Assembly: GCF_000691145.1 (NCBI RefSeq)
Contig: NZ_ASJC01000004.1
Coordinates: 62,001-126,000, forward strand
Length of the DNA: 64,000 bases
DNA from: Bacillus altitudinis 41KF2b
GTDB lineage: Bacteria > Bacillota > Bacilli > Bacillales > Bacillaceae
Reading direction: 5' to 3'
In this document: positions 17,371 to 25,784 of the stretch, one piece after another
Numbering within the stretch: the stretch's first letter is position 1
Layout of the letters: the number at the start of each line of letters is the position of its first letter
Program-made: the position numbers and the translations under genes
The notes under the pieces: generated by a model
What the model saw: the letters and a program-made list of their open reading frames with translations, nothing else
The model's database searches: none
Told to the model about the DNA's origin: nothing

Positions 17371-18183
17371 ATTATTAAAAAAAGACGGTTTTGGGTCCCA
17401 GCCCTTTTCTCGGTTGCAGTATTACTTCTGTCTTCGTGCGGTTCAAATGAAACAAATGGGAACGGAGATAAACGTAATTCTACAGCGAAAGGGTCGCCGA
17501 TTTTGGAAGATGGGAAATTTATTTTTGCAGCATCAGGTGAATTCCACCCATTCAGTTACATGGATGGAAACCAGATGTCCGGCTTTGATATTGATGTCGG
17601 CAATGCGATTAGCGACAAGATGGGCCTAGAGCCTGTACAGAAAAAATATAAATTCGCAGGCATCGTCGAAGGCGTCAAAGCGGGTAAATTTGATGCGGCC
17701 GTTGCAAGTCATACCATCAACGAGGAACGAAAAAAACACGTCCTTTTTTCTCAACCGTATTACTACTCCGGTCCGCAAATCTTCACAAGACCCGGCGCAG
17801 ACATTCACAGTGCAAATGACCTAAAAAACAAAGAAATCGCTGTCTCTAAAGGTTCGTCCTATGCGGATATTGCCAAAGAACATAGCGGGCAGGAACCAAA
17901 ATATTACGACAGTGATGTTGTCGCTTTAGAAGCACTAGCCAACGGCAAACACGATGCGGTCGTCACTGATTTTGCCACAGGTGCAGAAGCCATGAAGAAA
18001 AAACTTAAAATTGAAGCACAAGAAAGACTCGGGCAAAGTGAGCAAGCAATCGCTGTCTCTAAAGACAATAAAGAACTCATGAAAGAGATCAATGATGCGA
18101 TTGATGCACTCAAAAAAGACGGAACATTAAGACAAATTAGCGAAAAGTATTTTGACGAAGATATTACCGTCAAACAGGATTAA
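17371..18183 (+). CDS. Amino-acid ABC transporter substrate-binding lipoprotein
   Basis: About 270 residues. Signal peptide with basic n-region (KKRRFW), hydrophobic core and lipobox LSSC, so it is a lipoprotein on the outer face of the membrane. The mature part is a periplasmic-binding-protein type 2 fold of the SBP_bac_3 (polar amino acid) family. The start is unusual: AAGGAGG (17356-17362) sits 8 bases before an in-frame ATT at 17371, and no ATG, GTG or TTG occurs in frame near it. The only canonical in-frame start is ATG 17296, which would add 25 residues before the signal peptide. First gene of a three-gene importer operon. Confidence 0.88.
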   Translation: MIKKRRFWVPALFSVAVLLLSSCGSNETNGNGDKRNSTAKGSPILEDGKFIFAASGEFHPFSYMDGNQMSGFDIDVGNAISDKMGLEPVQKKYKFAGIVEGVKAGKFDAAVASHTINEERKKHVLFSQPYYYSGPQIFTRPGADIHSANDLKNKEIAVSKGSSYADIAKEHSGQEPKYYDSDVVALEALANGKHDAVVTDFATGAEAMKKKLKIEAQERLGQSEQAIAVSKDNKELMKEINDAIDALKKDGTLRQISEKYFDEDITVKQD

Positions 18184-18193
18184 AACCACGATT

Positions 18194-18218
18194 GTGCGCC
18201 TTTCTCTAGGCGCACTTT
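18194..18218 (+). terminator. Hairpin between binding protein and permease genes
   Basis: Perfect 8-bp stem GTGCGCCT / AGGCGCAC with a six-base loop and a weak T-rich tail. Probably an attenuating or RNA-stabilising hairpin that keeps the binding protein more abundant than the membrane subunits. Confidence 0.7.
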
Positions 18219-18239
18219 CTTCAAATGGAGATGATTGTT

Positions 18240-18902
18240 TTGCCTACCTTATCACATTTTTTTCAAACGCTGATTGATTCTAGAGGCGTTTTCTTAGAAG
18301 GAATGTTGCTCACCTTACAACTCACTGTCATCAGTATTTTCATCGGCATGTTCATCGGGCTTTTCTTTGCCTTACTAAAAATATCCCGCGTGACCGTTTT
18401 CGGATATATTGCAAATGCCTATATCTTCCTTGTACGCGGGACACCACTCATTGTGCAGATTTTTATCCTGTATTTTGGGCTGACAGAATTAAATATACCC
18501 GACTTTTGGGCAGCCTCTATTGCGCTTGCCTTCCATAACGGTGCCTATATAGCAGAAATATTCAGAGGGGCGATTCAATCAATCGATCAAGGTCAAAAAG
18601 AAGCAGGACGTTCTCTTGGCATGGGGCGATTTCTAACCATGAGACGTATCATTCTCCCGCAAGCGATGCGGCGCGCCCTCCCCCCTCTTGGCAATCAGTT
18701 TATTATCGGCTTAAAAGACTCTTCACTTGCCGCCTTCATCAGCGTCAATGAACTCTTTAACATCGCCACCACTCAAGGTTCCAACAGTTTTGACAACATG
18801 ACGTACTTACTTGTCGTGGCTGTCTATTACTTAGTTCTTGTCCTGCTGTTAACATTCGCTGTGCAAACCGTTGAGAAGAAACTTTCAGTCAGTGATCATT
18901 AG
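18240..18902 (+). CDS. Amino-acid ABC transporter permease
   Basis: About 220 residues from TTG 18240, which has GGAGATG about 9 bases before it; an in-frame ATG at 18225 overlaps that site. Five membrane helices; HisM/GlnP family with the EAA loop [21 protein letters not shown] that contacts the ATPase. Forms the membrane channel, probably as a homodimer. The next gene starts 10 bases after its stop. Confidence 0.92.
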   Translation: MPTLSHFFQTLIDSRGVFLEGMLLTLQLTVISIFIGMFIGLFFALLKISRVTVFGYIANAYIFLVRGTPLIVQIFILYFGLTELNIPDFWAASIALAFHNGAYIAEIFRGAIQSIDQGQKEAGRSLGMGRFLTMRRIILPQAMRRALPPLGNQFIIGLKDSSLAAFISVNELFNIATTQGSNSFDNMTYLLVVAVYYLVLVLLLTFAVQTVEKKLSVSDH

Positions 18903-18912
18903 GAGGAGAAGC

Positions 18913-19653
18913 ATGACAGAATCAAAAGAGATCATTCGTGTTGAAAAACTGAATAAATACTTTGGAGAGCTGCATGTCTTAAAAGATATCGATCTCACTG
19001 TATATGAAAATGATGTCGTCGTCTTAATTGGTGCAAGCGGCTCTGGAAAAAGCACCTTGCTCCGTTGTATGAATTTTTTAGAAATAAAAAATGACGGTCA
19101 GATCATCATTGATGGCAGTCCCGTTCATCCAAAACGAGATCAATTAAACAAAATGAGGCAGAAAATAGGCATGGTGTTTCAGCATTTTAATCTCTTCCCG
19201 CACAAAACCGTGCTTGAAAACATCATCGAAGCACCAGTCATGGTGAAAAAAACAAAGAAAGCACAAGCGATAACTGAAGCCAATGTCTTATTAGAGAAAG
19301 TCGGACTAGCGGATAAAGCAAAAGTGTACCCTTCAAAGCTATCAGGCGGTCAAAAACAGCGCGTTGCCATCGCACGAGCTCTCGCCATGAAGCCCGATGT
19401 CATGTTATTTGACGAGCCTACTTCTGCGCTGGACCCAGAGCTTGTAGGCGAAGTGCTGCAAACCATGAAAAGTCTTGCCAAAGAAGGCATGACAATGGTC
19501 ATCGTCACTCATGAAATGGGCTTCGCAAAAGAAGTAGCTGACCGAGTTGTTTATATGCATGAAGGACGAATCGTCGAACAAGGTACCCCATCAGAATTAT
19601 TTGATTCTCCTCAAGAGGAGCGAACCAAATTGTTTCTCAGTTCGATTTTATAG
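18913..19653 (+). CDS. Amino-acid ABC transporter ATP-binding protein
   Basis: 246 residues from ATG 18913 (AGGAGGAG upstream). Walker [11 protein letters not shown]-loop VFQHF, signature LSGGQKQR, Walker [15 protein letters not shown] and switch His VTHEM are all intact: a GlnQ/HisP-type subunit of a polar amino-acid importer. The substrate cannot be named from sequence. Located directly before the ammonium transporter operon, but with its own spacing, so shared nitrogen control is only a possibility. Confidence 0.94.
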   Translation: MTESKEIIRVEKLNKYFGELHVLKDIDLTVYENDVVVLIGASGSGKSTLLRCMNFLEIKNDGQIIIDGSPVHPKRDQLNKMRQKIGMVFQHFNLFPHKTVLENIIEAPVMVKKTKKAQAITEANVLLEKVGLADKAKVYPSKLSGGQKQRVAIARALAMKPDVMLFDEPTSALDPELVGEVLQTMKSLAKEGMTMVIVTHEMGFAKEVADRVVYMHEGRIVEQGTPSELFDSPQEERTKLFLSSIL

Positions 19654-19746
19654 GTCAAACGCCCTTTATTTTTCGTGATTCATGCACGTTTATTCTCATT
19701 TTTTACGAACTTTTCATCCATTTATATTGATAATGACCAAAAACCA

Positions 19747-19763
19747 TGTTAGATAAACTTACA
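19747..19763 (+). promoter_or_regulatory. TnrA box upstream of amtB-glnK
   Basis: TGTTAGATAAACTTACA matches the TnrA consensus TGTNANAWWWTNTNACA at all but one position. A -10 hexamer TATAAT lies at 19792-19797 with no good -35, so the box centre is about 49 bases before the predicted start, where TnrA activates nrgAB in B. subtilis. Confidence 0.8.
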
Positions 19764-19845
19764 TGAATATGTTATATATGACTTTTCTCTCTATAATGAA
19801 GAATTAAGAAATCTATTAATTCTGAATGATTCGGGGGAATGCAGC

Positions 19846-21054
19846 ATGCAAATGGGTGATACAGTATTTATGTTCTTCTGCGCACTACTCGTGTGGTTAA
19901 TGACACCGGGTTTAGCCTTATTCTACGGAGGACTTGTGAGAAGTAAAAACGTGTTAAGTACGACAATGCACAGCTTAACCTCACTAGCCATTGTCTCTAT
20001 CGTCTGGATCGTGTTTGGCTATTCACTGGCCTTTGCGCCAGGCAATGCATGGATCGGAGGCTTTGACTGGGTTGGACTAAAAGGCGTTGGCTTTGAACCT
20101 GGTTCATATAGTGACACGATTCCACATTCATTGTTCATGATGTTCCAAATGACCTTTGCCGTCCTCACAACAGCCATTATCTCTGGTGCGTTCGCTGAAC
20201 GTATTCGTTACTCAGCGGTGGTCGTGTTTACACTCCTTTGGGTCACATTTGTATACGCTCCAGTCGCACACTGGGTATGGGGCGGCGGCTGGATTGGAGA
20301 AATGGGAGCACTTGACTTCGCCGGTGGAAACGTCGTCCACATATCATCCGGTGTGGCTGGTCTAGTCGTAGCCATTGTTCTCGGGAAGCGAAAAGAAGCG
20401 GCAAGTTCTTCTCCGCATAACTTGATCTACACACTTCTTGGTGGAGCTGTGATTTGGTTTGGCTGGTTTGGGTTTAACGTAGGAAGTGCCCTCACATTAG
20501 ATAGTGTCGCCATGTATGCCTTTATTAACACCAATACAGCAGCTGCTGCAGGAATCATCGGCTGGCTGTTAGTCGAATGGATGATCAACAAAAAACCAAC
20601 GATGCTAGGTGCAATCTCTGGAGCCATTGCAGGCCTAGTAGCGATTACACCTGCCGCAGGCTTTGTCACACCATTCGCTTCGATCATCATCGGAATCATC
20701 GGCGGGATCGTTTGTTTCTGGGGCGTCTATTCACTCAAAGCCAGGTTCGGCTATGACGATGCACTGGATGCATTCGGTCTCCACGGAATCGGCGGTACTT
20801 GGGGAGGCATTGCTACAGGCCTTTTCGCCACTACATCTGTCAATGATGGCGGAGCCAACGGCTTATTTTATGGCGATCCAAGCTTACTTTGGAAACAAGT
20901 TGTCGCCATCGTGGCCACATACGTCTTTGTTGCAGTTGTCACATATGTGATCATCAAAGTCGTCAACATCTTCTTCAAGATTCGCGCAACTGAAGAAGAA
21001 GAATCAGTCGGTCTTGATTTAACGATGCACGGCGAAAAAGCATATCAAGATTAA
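19846..21054 (+). CDS. nrgA: Ammonium transporter AmtB (NrgA)
   Basis: 402 residues, 11 membrane helices. The Amt signature regions are present, with the twin pore histidines in VVHISSG (about residue 165) and GLHGIGGTWGG (about residue 310). It imports ammonium as a trimer during nitrogen limitation and, with the PII protein encoded next, helps recruit TnrA to the membrane in B. subtilis. Upstream TnrA box supports induction under nitrogen starvation. Confidence 0.96.
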   Translation: MQMGDTVFMFFCALLVWLMTPGLALFYGGLVRSKNVLSTTMHSLTSLAIVSIVWIVFGYSLAFAPGNAWIGGFDWVGLKGVGFEPGSYSDTIPHSLFMMFQMTFAVLTTAIISGAFAERIRYSAVVVFTLLWVTFVYAPVAHWVWGGGWIGEMGALDFAGGNVVHISSGVAGLVVAIVLGKRKEAASSSPHNLIYTLLGGAVIWFGWFGFNVGSALTLDSVAMYAFINTNTAAAAGIIGWLLVEWMINKKPTMLGAISGAIAGLVAITPAAGFVTPFASIIIGIIGGIVCFWGVYSLKARFGYDDALDAFGLHGIGGTWGGIATGLFATTSVNDGGANGLFYGDPSLLWKQVVAIVATYVFVAVVTYVIIKVVNIFFKIRATEEEESVGLDLTMHGEKAYQD

Positions 21055-21072
21055 AGAAAAAGGGGTGTCTCT

Positions 21073-21420
21073 ATGAGCAAAATGTATAAAGTGGAGATTG
21101 TCACACGTCCAGCTAATTTTGAAACATTAAAGGTGGAGCTTGGAAAGATTGGTGTCACCTCGATTACCTTTTCCAATGTGCACGGCTGCGGATTACAAAA
21201 GGGACATACGGAACTATACCGTGGCGTCAAAAAGGAAAGCAATGTGTACGAACGTTTAAAGATCGAAATCGTCTTAAGCAAAGTACCTGTTGAACAGGTC
21301 GTGGAAACGGCTCAAAAGGTACTTCGTACAGGAGAACCAGGGGATGGGAAGATTTTTATATATGAGATAGAAAATACAATCAACATTCGGACAGGTGAAG
21401 AAGGACCTGCCGCCTTATAG
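21073..21420 (+). CDS. nrgB: PII nitrogen regulatory protein GlnK (NrgB)
   Basis: 115 residues, PII superfamily. The T-loop region (GCGLQKGHTELYRGVKKES) and B-loop (TGEPGDGKIFIYEIENTINIRTGEEG) for ATP/ADP and 2-oxoglutarate binding are recognisable. It lies 18 bases after amtB and is expected to bind its cytoplasmic face. A strong terminator ends the operon. Confidence 0.95.
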   Translation: MSKMYKVEIVTRPANFETLKVELGKIGVTSITFSNVHGCGLQKGHTELYRGVKKESNVYERLKIEIVLSKVPVEQVVETAQKVLRTGEPGDGKIFIYEIENTINIRTGEEGPAAL

Positions 21421-21425
21421 CATCC

Positions 21426-21451
21426 CCTCCGCCATATGGCGGAGGTTTTTT
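21426..21451 (+). terminator. Terminator of amtB-glnK
   Basis: CCTCCGCC-ATAT-GGCGGAGG followed by TTTTTT. Confidence 0.95.
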
Positions 21452-21458
21452 AAAGACA

Positions 21459-21492
21459 GAAAAAAACCTCTGTGCATTTATCTACACAGAGG
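21459..21492 (-). terminator. Terminator of spoIIQ
   Basis: On the minus strand CCTCTGTG / CACAGAGG followed by a run of seven T. Confidence 0.92.
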
Positions 21493-21505
21493 ATCTGACA
21501 TGACA

Positions 21506-22402
21506 TTAAGATTGTTTTGTTTCTTCTGACTGACTGCGGTCTTTAGAGGAATCTGAAGACTTTTCTTGATCAGAGGATTTCCCCTTTTCATCAGACTTAT
21601 CTTCAGATTTTTCTTCAGTCGGCTCTTTTGCCTTATCGTCAGCAGCAGGTTCCTTCATTTTGTCATCAGCTTTTGGCTGAGCAGGTTCTTTTGCTTCTTC
21701 CGTCACTTCTTGCGCTGCTTTTTCAATGGAAGAAACAGGCTTATCAATGAAGCTAAGTGGATTAAGCGCTAAACCTTCCATACGAATTTCAAAGTGAACA
21801 TGGTTGCCGCTTTCAGCACCATATAGATTCTTACCAGAAGCACCGATGACATCATTCTGTTTCACTTCATCGCCTTCTTTTACACTCACTTGAGACAACG
21901 ATTGATAAACAGTAGACAATCCATCTTCATGTTCAATTTCAACAACGTGACCGAGAACTGGATCTTTTTTCGCCTGAACGACTGTTCCACTAAGAGCAGC
22001 TGTGACATCAAACACTTTGCCATCTTTATCTGCAAGATCAATACCTTTGCTTAAGGTATAGGTGTTATTATAGTTTACAAGTGCTGCTTCTTTTTCTTTT
22101 TGATCAGCATCTGCTTCATAGAACTTTTTCACGACAGAAACATTCTCAGAATTCTGGACCGGCATAGCAACATTTTCAATTGGCTTTCCAACTTCAACGG
22201 CATCATCACGCTGTTCTTGTCCTGTTTGATTTCCATCAGATAGTTGGTCTTTCACATCTTTCGATACAGCTTGATACCAAAGAACGGCTGTTAACACGAC
22301 CGCTGCGCTGACCAAGTAAATAGCAGGGAATACCCAGCGCTTACGGAAAAATTGCTGAACTTTTGTGATTTTGGAAGTACGTTTCTTTTCTTCCTCTCTC
22401 AT
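21506..22402 (-). CDS. spoIIQ: Forespore protein SpoIIQ (LytM-like, engulfment)
   Basis: 298 residues (B. subtilis: 283). One N-terminal membrane helix (about 25-45), a linker, a degenerate LytM/M23 domain (about 110-215) and a Lys/Glu/Ser-rich tail. The second zinc motif HVHFEIR is intact but the first catalytic position is KGIDLAD without the usual His, so it is probably not an active peptidase. SpoIIQ is made in the forespore and binds SpoIIIAH across the intermembrane space. Start chosen at the ATG after GAGGTGA. A SigF-like promoter is just upstream. Confidence 0.96.
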   Translation of the reverse strand: MREEEKKRTSKITKVQQFFRKRWVFPAIYLVSAAVVLTAVLWYQAVSKDVKDQLSDGNQTGQEQRDDAVEVGKPIENVAMPVQNSENVSVVKKFYEADADQKEKEAALVNYNNTYTLSKGIDLADKDGKVFDVTAALSGTVVQAKKDPVLGHVVEIEHEDGLSTVYQSLSQVSVKEGDEVKQNDVIGASGKNLYGAESGNHVHFEIRMEGLALNPLSFIDKPVSSIEKAAQEVTEEAKEPAQPKADDKMKEPAADDKAKEPTEEKSEDKSDEKGKSSDQEKSSDSSKDRSQSEETKQS

Positions 22403-22420
22403 TTTTCATCACCTCAGCAA

Positions 22421-22450
22421 CATTCTGAACACTTTTCAAAAAATATATAC
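22421..22450 (-). promoter_or_regulatory. Possible SigF promoter of spoIIQ
   Basis: On the minus strand GTATA, 15 bases, then GTTCAGAATG, close to the SigF -10 GGNNANAHTR. The resulting leader would be only about 12-15 bases, which is tight. Confidence 0.4.
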
Positions 22451-22529
22451 ACACGAAATTATTTTTCTTTTTATTTTGCGCAATCGCATCAATAATATGT
22501 ATGATGAATGAAAAAAGATGGGGGTACAT

Positions 22530-23027
22530 ATGGTGAAAACTTTCAACCGCATGGCAACAGAAGATGACCTCAAAGAGATCGTCGATATCTACAATTCAAC
22601 GATTGCTTCAAGAGAAGTAACGGCCGATACAGAACCTGTTACAGTAGAAGACCGCCGTCAGTGGTTTTTGCATCATTCAGAGAAACGTCCTCTCTATGTG
22701 AAAACAGATGAGGAAGGAAATATCTACGGCTGGCTCAGTTTTGAAACGTTTTACGGCAGACCTGCATACAACGGTACTGTTGAAATGAGTATTTACTTGA
22801 ACCAAAACTATCGAGGAAAAGGTTTAGGGTCACTGTTCTTACAAGAGGCGCTCGAATTGGCACCCTCATTAGGCATCCGAACGTTACTTGCCTTTATTTT
22901 CGGCCACAACGAAGCCAGCATCAAATTATTTAAGAAGCACGGATTTGAGACTTGGGGACATTTGCCACGCATCGCAGAAATGGACGGCAATCGGTACGAC
23001 TTAGATATTTTAGGAAAAGAATTATAA
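22530..23027 (+). CDS. ywnH: GNAT acetyltransferase YwnH (phosphinothricin-type)
   Basis: 165 residues from ATG 22530 (GGGGGT upstream). GNAT fold of the phosphinothricin/methionine-sulfone acetyltransferase group: acetyl-CoA motif NQNYRGKGLGS at about 95-105 and FGHNEASIKLFKKHGFETWG near the C-terminus. Likely detoxifies amino-acid analogues by N-acetylation. Monocistronic; it diverges from spoIIQ. Same neighbourhood as in B. subtilis. Confidence 0.88.
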   Translation: MVKTFNRMATEDDLKEIVDIYNSTIASREVTADTEPVTVEDRRQWFLHHSEKRPLYVKTDEEGNIYGWLSFETFYGRPAYNGTVEMSIYLNQNYRGKGLGSLFLQEALELAPSLGIRTLLAFIFGHNEASIKLFKKHGFETWGHLPRIAEMDGNRYDLDILGKEL

Positions 23028-23066
23028 ACTGAGCGTCTCTTGAAGAAAGAGACGATTTAGATTGTT

Positions 23067-23113
23067 GACAAAGTGCTAAATCGAACTTTAATTTAGCCCT
23101 TTGTCTTCTTTTC
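23067..23113 (+). terminator. Terminator downstream of ywnH
   Basis: GACAAAG-t-GCTAAAT / ATTTAGC-c-CTTTGTC with a short loop and a T-rich tail; a weaker hairpin (CGTCTCT / AGAGACG) precedes it. Confidence 0.75.
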
Positions 23114-23254
23114 AGATTGATAGCTTGAAAATCATTTAATTATCATAAAAAGTAAATAAATGATGAAAAAAATCAATTGATCAACATTCACTCTTCCTAA
23201 AGTACTACATGCTCCAGTATGATAAAGAATGAGTACATAAAGGAGTGAACACAA

Positions 23255-23677
23255 TTGCAACAAACTGAGAAAATCATTCAATCTCTTCATTCAATAACAA
23301 AGTGGGGAAAGGTTGGGAGCATCTTTCTCTATATTTCAGGTGGTCTATCCATCCTCAGTGGGTTTTGGCTTGTTCTTCCTGCTGCCATTGGCGTTTTTCT
23401 CATCATGATGGGAATACATGTCCAAAAATCCGTGAAAGCAGCTGAACAATTGATTCAAGCGCCTGATACTTCTTACGAAGAATTATTGGAACAATATGCT
23501 AAGATGATGAAAATGCAAACACTGTTTGCGATTTCAAGTATTGCCGCCGTTATTCTCTCATTCATCGCGATCGTTTTGATGTTTATACTAGGCGGGCTAG
23601 CCTTCCTCCAAGAACTCCCTACCGATGTCCAACAGTACGAAGATTATTACGAAGAAGAACTTGGTGACTTTTATTAA
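23255..23677 (+). CDS. Small membrane protein (DUF5362-like)
   Basis: 140 residues starting at TTG with AAAGGAGTG upstream. An N-terminal amphipathic stretch, then two hydrophobic segments close together (about 22-55), an acidic loop, another pair of membrane helices (about 90-120) and an acidic, tyrosine-rich C-terminus. The layout resembles the DUF5362 family of Firmicute membrane proteins; assignment is from memory of the pattern. Function unknown. Monocistronic with a terminator. Confidence 0.75.
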   Translation: MQQTEKIIQSLHSITKWGKVGSIFLYISGGLSILSGFWLVLPAAIGVFLIMMGIHVQKSVKAAEQLIQAPDTSYEELLEQYAKMMKMQTLFAISSIAAVILSFIAIVLMFILGGLAFLQELPTDVQQYEDYYEEELGDFY

Positions 23678-23680
23678 TAG

Positions 23681-23715
23681 AAAGGGGTATCAATGAAATA
23701 CGATACCCCTTTTTT
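23681..23715 (+). terminator. Terminator of the small membrane protein gene
   Basis: AAAGGGGTATC / GATACCCCTTT followed by a T-run. Confidence 0.9.
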
Positions 23716-23745
23716 ATTTGAGTTGGCATAGACTTGATACTAAAC

Positions 23746-23774
23746 TTGACAATCAGCCTTTATCATTTTAAAAT
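23746..23774 (+). promoter_or_regulatory. SigA promoter of the Zur-controlled rpmG
   Basis: TTGACA, 17-base spacer, TAAAAT. The expected start (about 23781) falls in the Zur box. Confidence 0.8.
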
Positions 23775-23779
23775 ACAAA

Positions 23780-23794
23780 TCGTAATCATTACGA
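23780..23794 (+). promoter_or_regulatory. Zur box 1
   Basis: TCGTAATCATTACGA, a perfect 7-1-7 palindrome identical to the Zur consensus of B. subtilis, overlapping the predicted transcription start of rpmG. Confidence 0.92.
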
Positions 23795-23817
23795 AATAAA
23801 GGAGGATTATAGCAATT

Positions 23818-23967
23818 ATGCGCGTGAAAATCACCTTAGCCTGTACTGAAACAGGTGACAGAAACTATATCACTACAAAAAATAAACGAACGAATCCAGA
23901 CCGATTGGAGTTAAAAAAATATTCTCCACGATTAAAGAAATACACCCTTCATCGGGAAACAAAATAA
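23818..23967 (+). CDS. rpmGC: Ribosomal protein L33, zinc-independent paralogue
   Basis: 49 residues, starting [17 protein letters not shown] and ending in HRETK. The four zinc-binding cysteines of the C+ form of L33 are not kept (only one Cys remains). Such C- paralogues replace the zinc form when zinc is scarce. AAGGAGG lies upstream of the ATG and a perfect Zur box overlaps the promoter. The symbol follows B. subtilis rpmGC, which is Zur-controlled. Confidence 0.9.
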   Translation: MRVKITLACTETGDRNYITTKNKRTNPDRLELKKYSPRLKKYTLHRETK

Positions 23968-23982
23968 TTTTTAATATTTAAA

Positions 23983-23997
23983 TCGTAATCATTACTA
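23983..23997 (+). promoter_or_regulatory. Zur box 2, in front of zagA
   Basis: TCGTAATCATTACTA, one mismatch from the 7-1-7 consensus. Gives the zagA-rpsN2 part separate Zur control; a TATATA at 23996-24001 could be its -10. Confidence 0.82.
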
Positions 23998-24019
23998 TAT
24001 AAGTGAGGCGGCATACAAA

Positions 24020-24055
24020 ATGAGCATGTTCAAAAGGACTAAATCAAATGGATAA
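24020..24055 (+). CDS. Possible 11-residue leader peptide before zagA
   Basis: ATG at 24020 with GTGAGGCGG upstream; encodes [11 protein letters not shown] and stops inside the zagA start region, overlapping it by 8 bases. It may only serve translational coupling. Weak evidence apart from the ribosome-binding site and the overlap. Confidence 0.35.
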   Translation: MSMFKRTKSNG

Positions 24056-25244
24056 AAGAATACCTGTCACAGTTCTAAGCGGCTTTTTAGGAGCTGGAAA
24101 AACCACGATATTAAATCATGTTCTTCAAAATCGTAAAGGCCTAAAAGTAGCTGTTATTGTCAATGACATGAGTGAAATAAACATTGATGCGGAATTAGTT
24201 AAGCAAGGCGGCGAACTCTCTCGATCAGATGAGAAACTGGTTGAACTATCTAATGGTTGTATTTGTTGCACATTGAGAGAAGATTTATTAATTGAAGTAG
24301 AACGCCTTTGTAAGGCTGGGAATATCGATTATATTGTCATTGAATCTACAGGTATTAGTGAACCAATTCCTGTCGCTCAAACTTTCTCTTACATTGATGA
24401 AGAAATGGGCATAGATTTGACACGTTTTTGCAGATTAGACACGATGGTAACGGTGGTAGATGCAAACCGTTTCTGGACAGATTTCCAGTCAGGAGAAAGT
24501 TTATTGGATCGTAAAGAAGCAGTTTCAGATGATGATGAACGAGAGATTTCCGATTTACTTATTGATCAAATTGAATTTTGTGATGTGCTCATTATCAATA
24601 AATGTGATCTTGTATCGGCATCAGAACTAGATCGGCTTGAGAATGTGCTAACCAAACTTCAACCAGAAGCAACCATTATTAGAACCTCTAAAGGTAATGT
24701 ACAGCCTAGTGATATTTTGAATACTGGTTTATTCAATTTTGAAAAATCTAGTGCTTCTGCGGGCTGGATCAAAGAAATTAATGCTGGACACTCTCAGCAT
24801 ACGCCTGAAACAGAAGAATACCAAATCTCATCTTTTGTTTATGAAAGAAGGCTTCCTTTTCATACTGGCAGACTGAATGCTTGGTTAGATCAAATGCCAG
24901 AGCAAATCGTTCGAGCGAAAGGATTTACATGGCTAGCGACACATCATGATTTAACCATTTTAATTTCACAAGCCGGAAAATCTGTGGCAATTGAACCAAT
25001 CGCATACTGGATTGCTGCCTTACCTGAGCAAGAACGATCACGGATCTTAAATCAGGAACCAGAAATTCTAGATGAGTGGGATGCAGAGTTTGGTGATCGA
25101 CATACAAAACTTGTCTTTATCGGTGTAGATTTACCTAAAGCAGATATTATTCGTACACTAGATCAATGCTTACTCACACCTGAAGAATTTGATCAAGATT
25201 GGACAACGTTTGAAGACCCCTTTCAATGGAACATACACACTTAA
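24048..25244 (+). CDS. zagA: Zur-regulated CobW/COG0523 GTPase ZagA (YciC)
   Basis: 398 residues, close to B. subtilis YciC/ZagA (397). G3E-family P-loop GTPase: Walker [10 protein letters not shown] (12-20), metal-binding CxCC motif NGCICC (Cys about 71, 73, 74), NKCD nucleotide-specificity motif, and the C-terminal CobW_C domain. ZagA is a zinc metallochaperone supporting folate synthesis enzymes during zinc limitation. AAAAGGAC precedes the ATG. It is followed 16 bases later by the zinc-free S14 gene. Confidence 0.93.
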   Translation: MDKRIPVTVLSGFLGAGKTTILNHVLQNRKGLKVAVIVNDMSEINIDAELVKQGGELSRSDEKLVELSNGCICCTLREDLLIEVERLCKAGNIDYIVIESTGISEPIPVAQTFSYIDEEMGIDLTRFCRLDTMVTVVDANRFWTDFQSGESLLDRKEAVSDDDEREISDLLIDQIEFCDVLIINKCDLVSASELDRLENVLTKLQPEATIIRTSKGNVQPSDILNTGLFNFEKSSASAGWIKEINAGHSQHTPETEEYQISSFVYERRLPFHTGRLNAWLDQMPEQIVRAKGFTWLATHHDLTILISQAGKSVAIEPIAYWIAALPEQERSRILNQEPEILDEWDAEFGDRHTKLVFIGVDLPKADIIRTLDQCLLTPEEFDQDWTTFEDPFQWNIHT

Positions 25245-25260
25245 ACCAGGAGGGTTTTAA

Positions 25261-25530
25261 ATGGCAAAGAAATCAAAAATAGCAAAAGAAAAAAAGCGGC
25301 AGCAGCTCGTTTTGAAATATGCACAATTAAGGAAAGAGCTAAAAGAAAAAGGTGACTATGAAGCTTTGCAGAAACTACCTAGAGACTCTTCACCCACTCG
25401 CTTAAAAAACCGCTGTGAATTAACTGGCCGTCCTAGAGGTTACTTGAGAAAATTTAAAATGTCTCGAATTGCTTTTCGTGAGCTTGCCTATAAAGGACAG
25501 ATTCCAGGAGTGAAAAAATCGAGTTGGTAA
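25261..25530 (+). CDS. rpsN2: Ribosomal protein S14, zinc-independent paralogue
   Basis: 89 residues, longer than the 61-residue zinc form of S14 and lacking its C-x2-C...C-x2-C ribbon (one Cys only, [11 protein letters not shown]). This is the C- type, called rpsNB/yhzA in B. subtilis, which allows ribosome assembly under zinc limitation. AGGAGGG precedes the ATG. Last gene of the Zur locus. Confidence 0.94.
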   Translation: MAKKSKIAKEKKRQQLVLKYAQLRKELKEKGDYEALQKLPRDSSPTRLKNRCELTGRPRGYLRKFKMSRIAFRELAYKGQIPGVKKSSW

Positions 25531-25640
25531 AGATTGATTTGATCTTAGCATAGTTCCTGTCAATGTAAAGCAGGACAAAATGAATAAAAATCTTTTTTTC
25601 ATCCTTACTCCGTCAATTTTGAGGTGCAAAATAGCATTTT

Positions 25641-25667
25641 AAAAAAACAGCAGAATCTCTGCTGTTT
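25641..25667 (+). terminator. Terminator downstream of rpsN2
   Basis: AAAAACAGCAGA / TCTGCTGTTTTT with a run of T; about 110 bases after the rpsN2 stop. Confidence 0.88.
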
Positions 25668-25784
25668 TTTTATGGGGATGAGCTTATAGGAAAAATTGTC
25701 ATGATGTTAAAAGAAGATTTTCAACAGTGATTATAGCATTTTCTCTTCTTTTCAAAAATCGATGATCATGATACTTTGTTGTCA

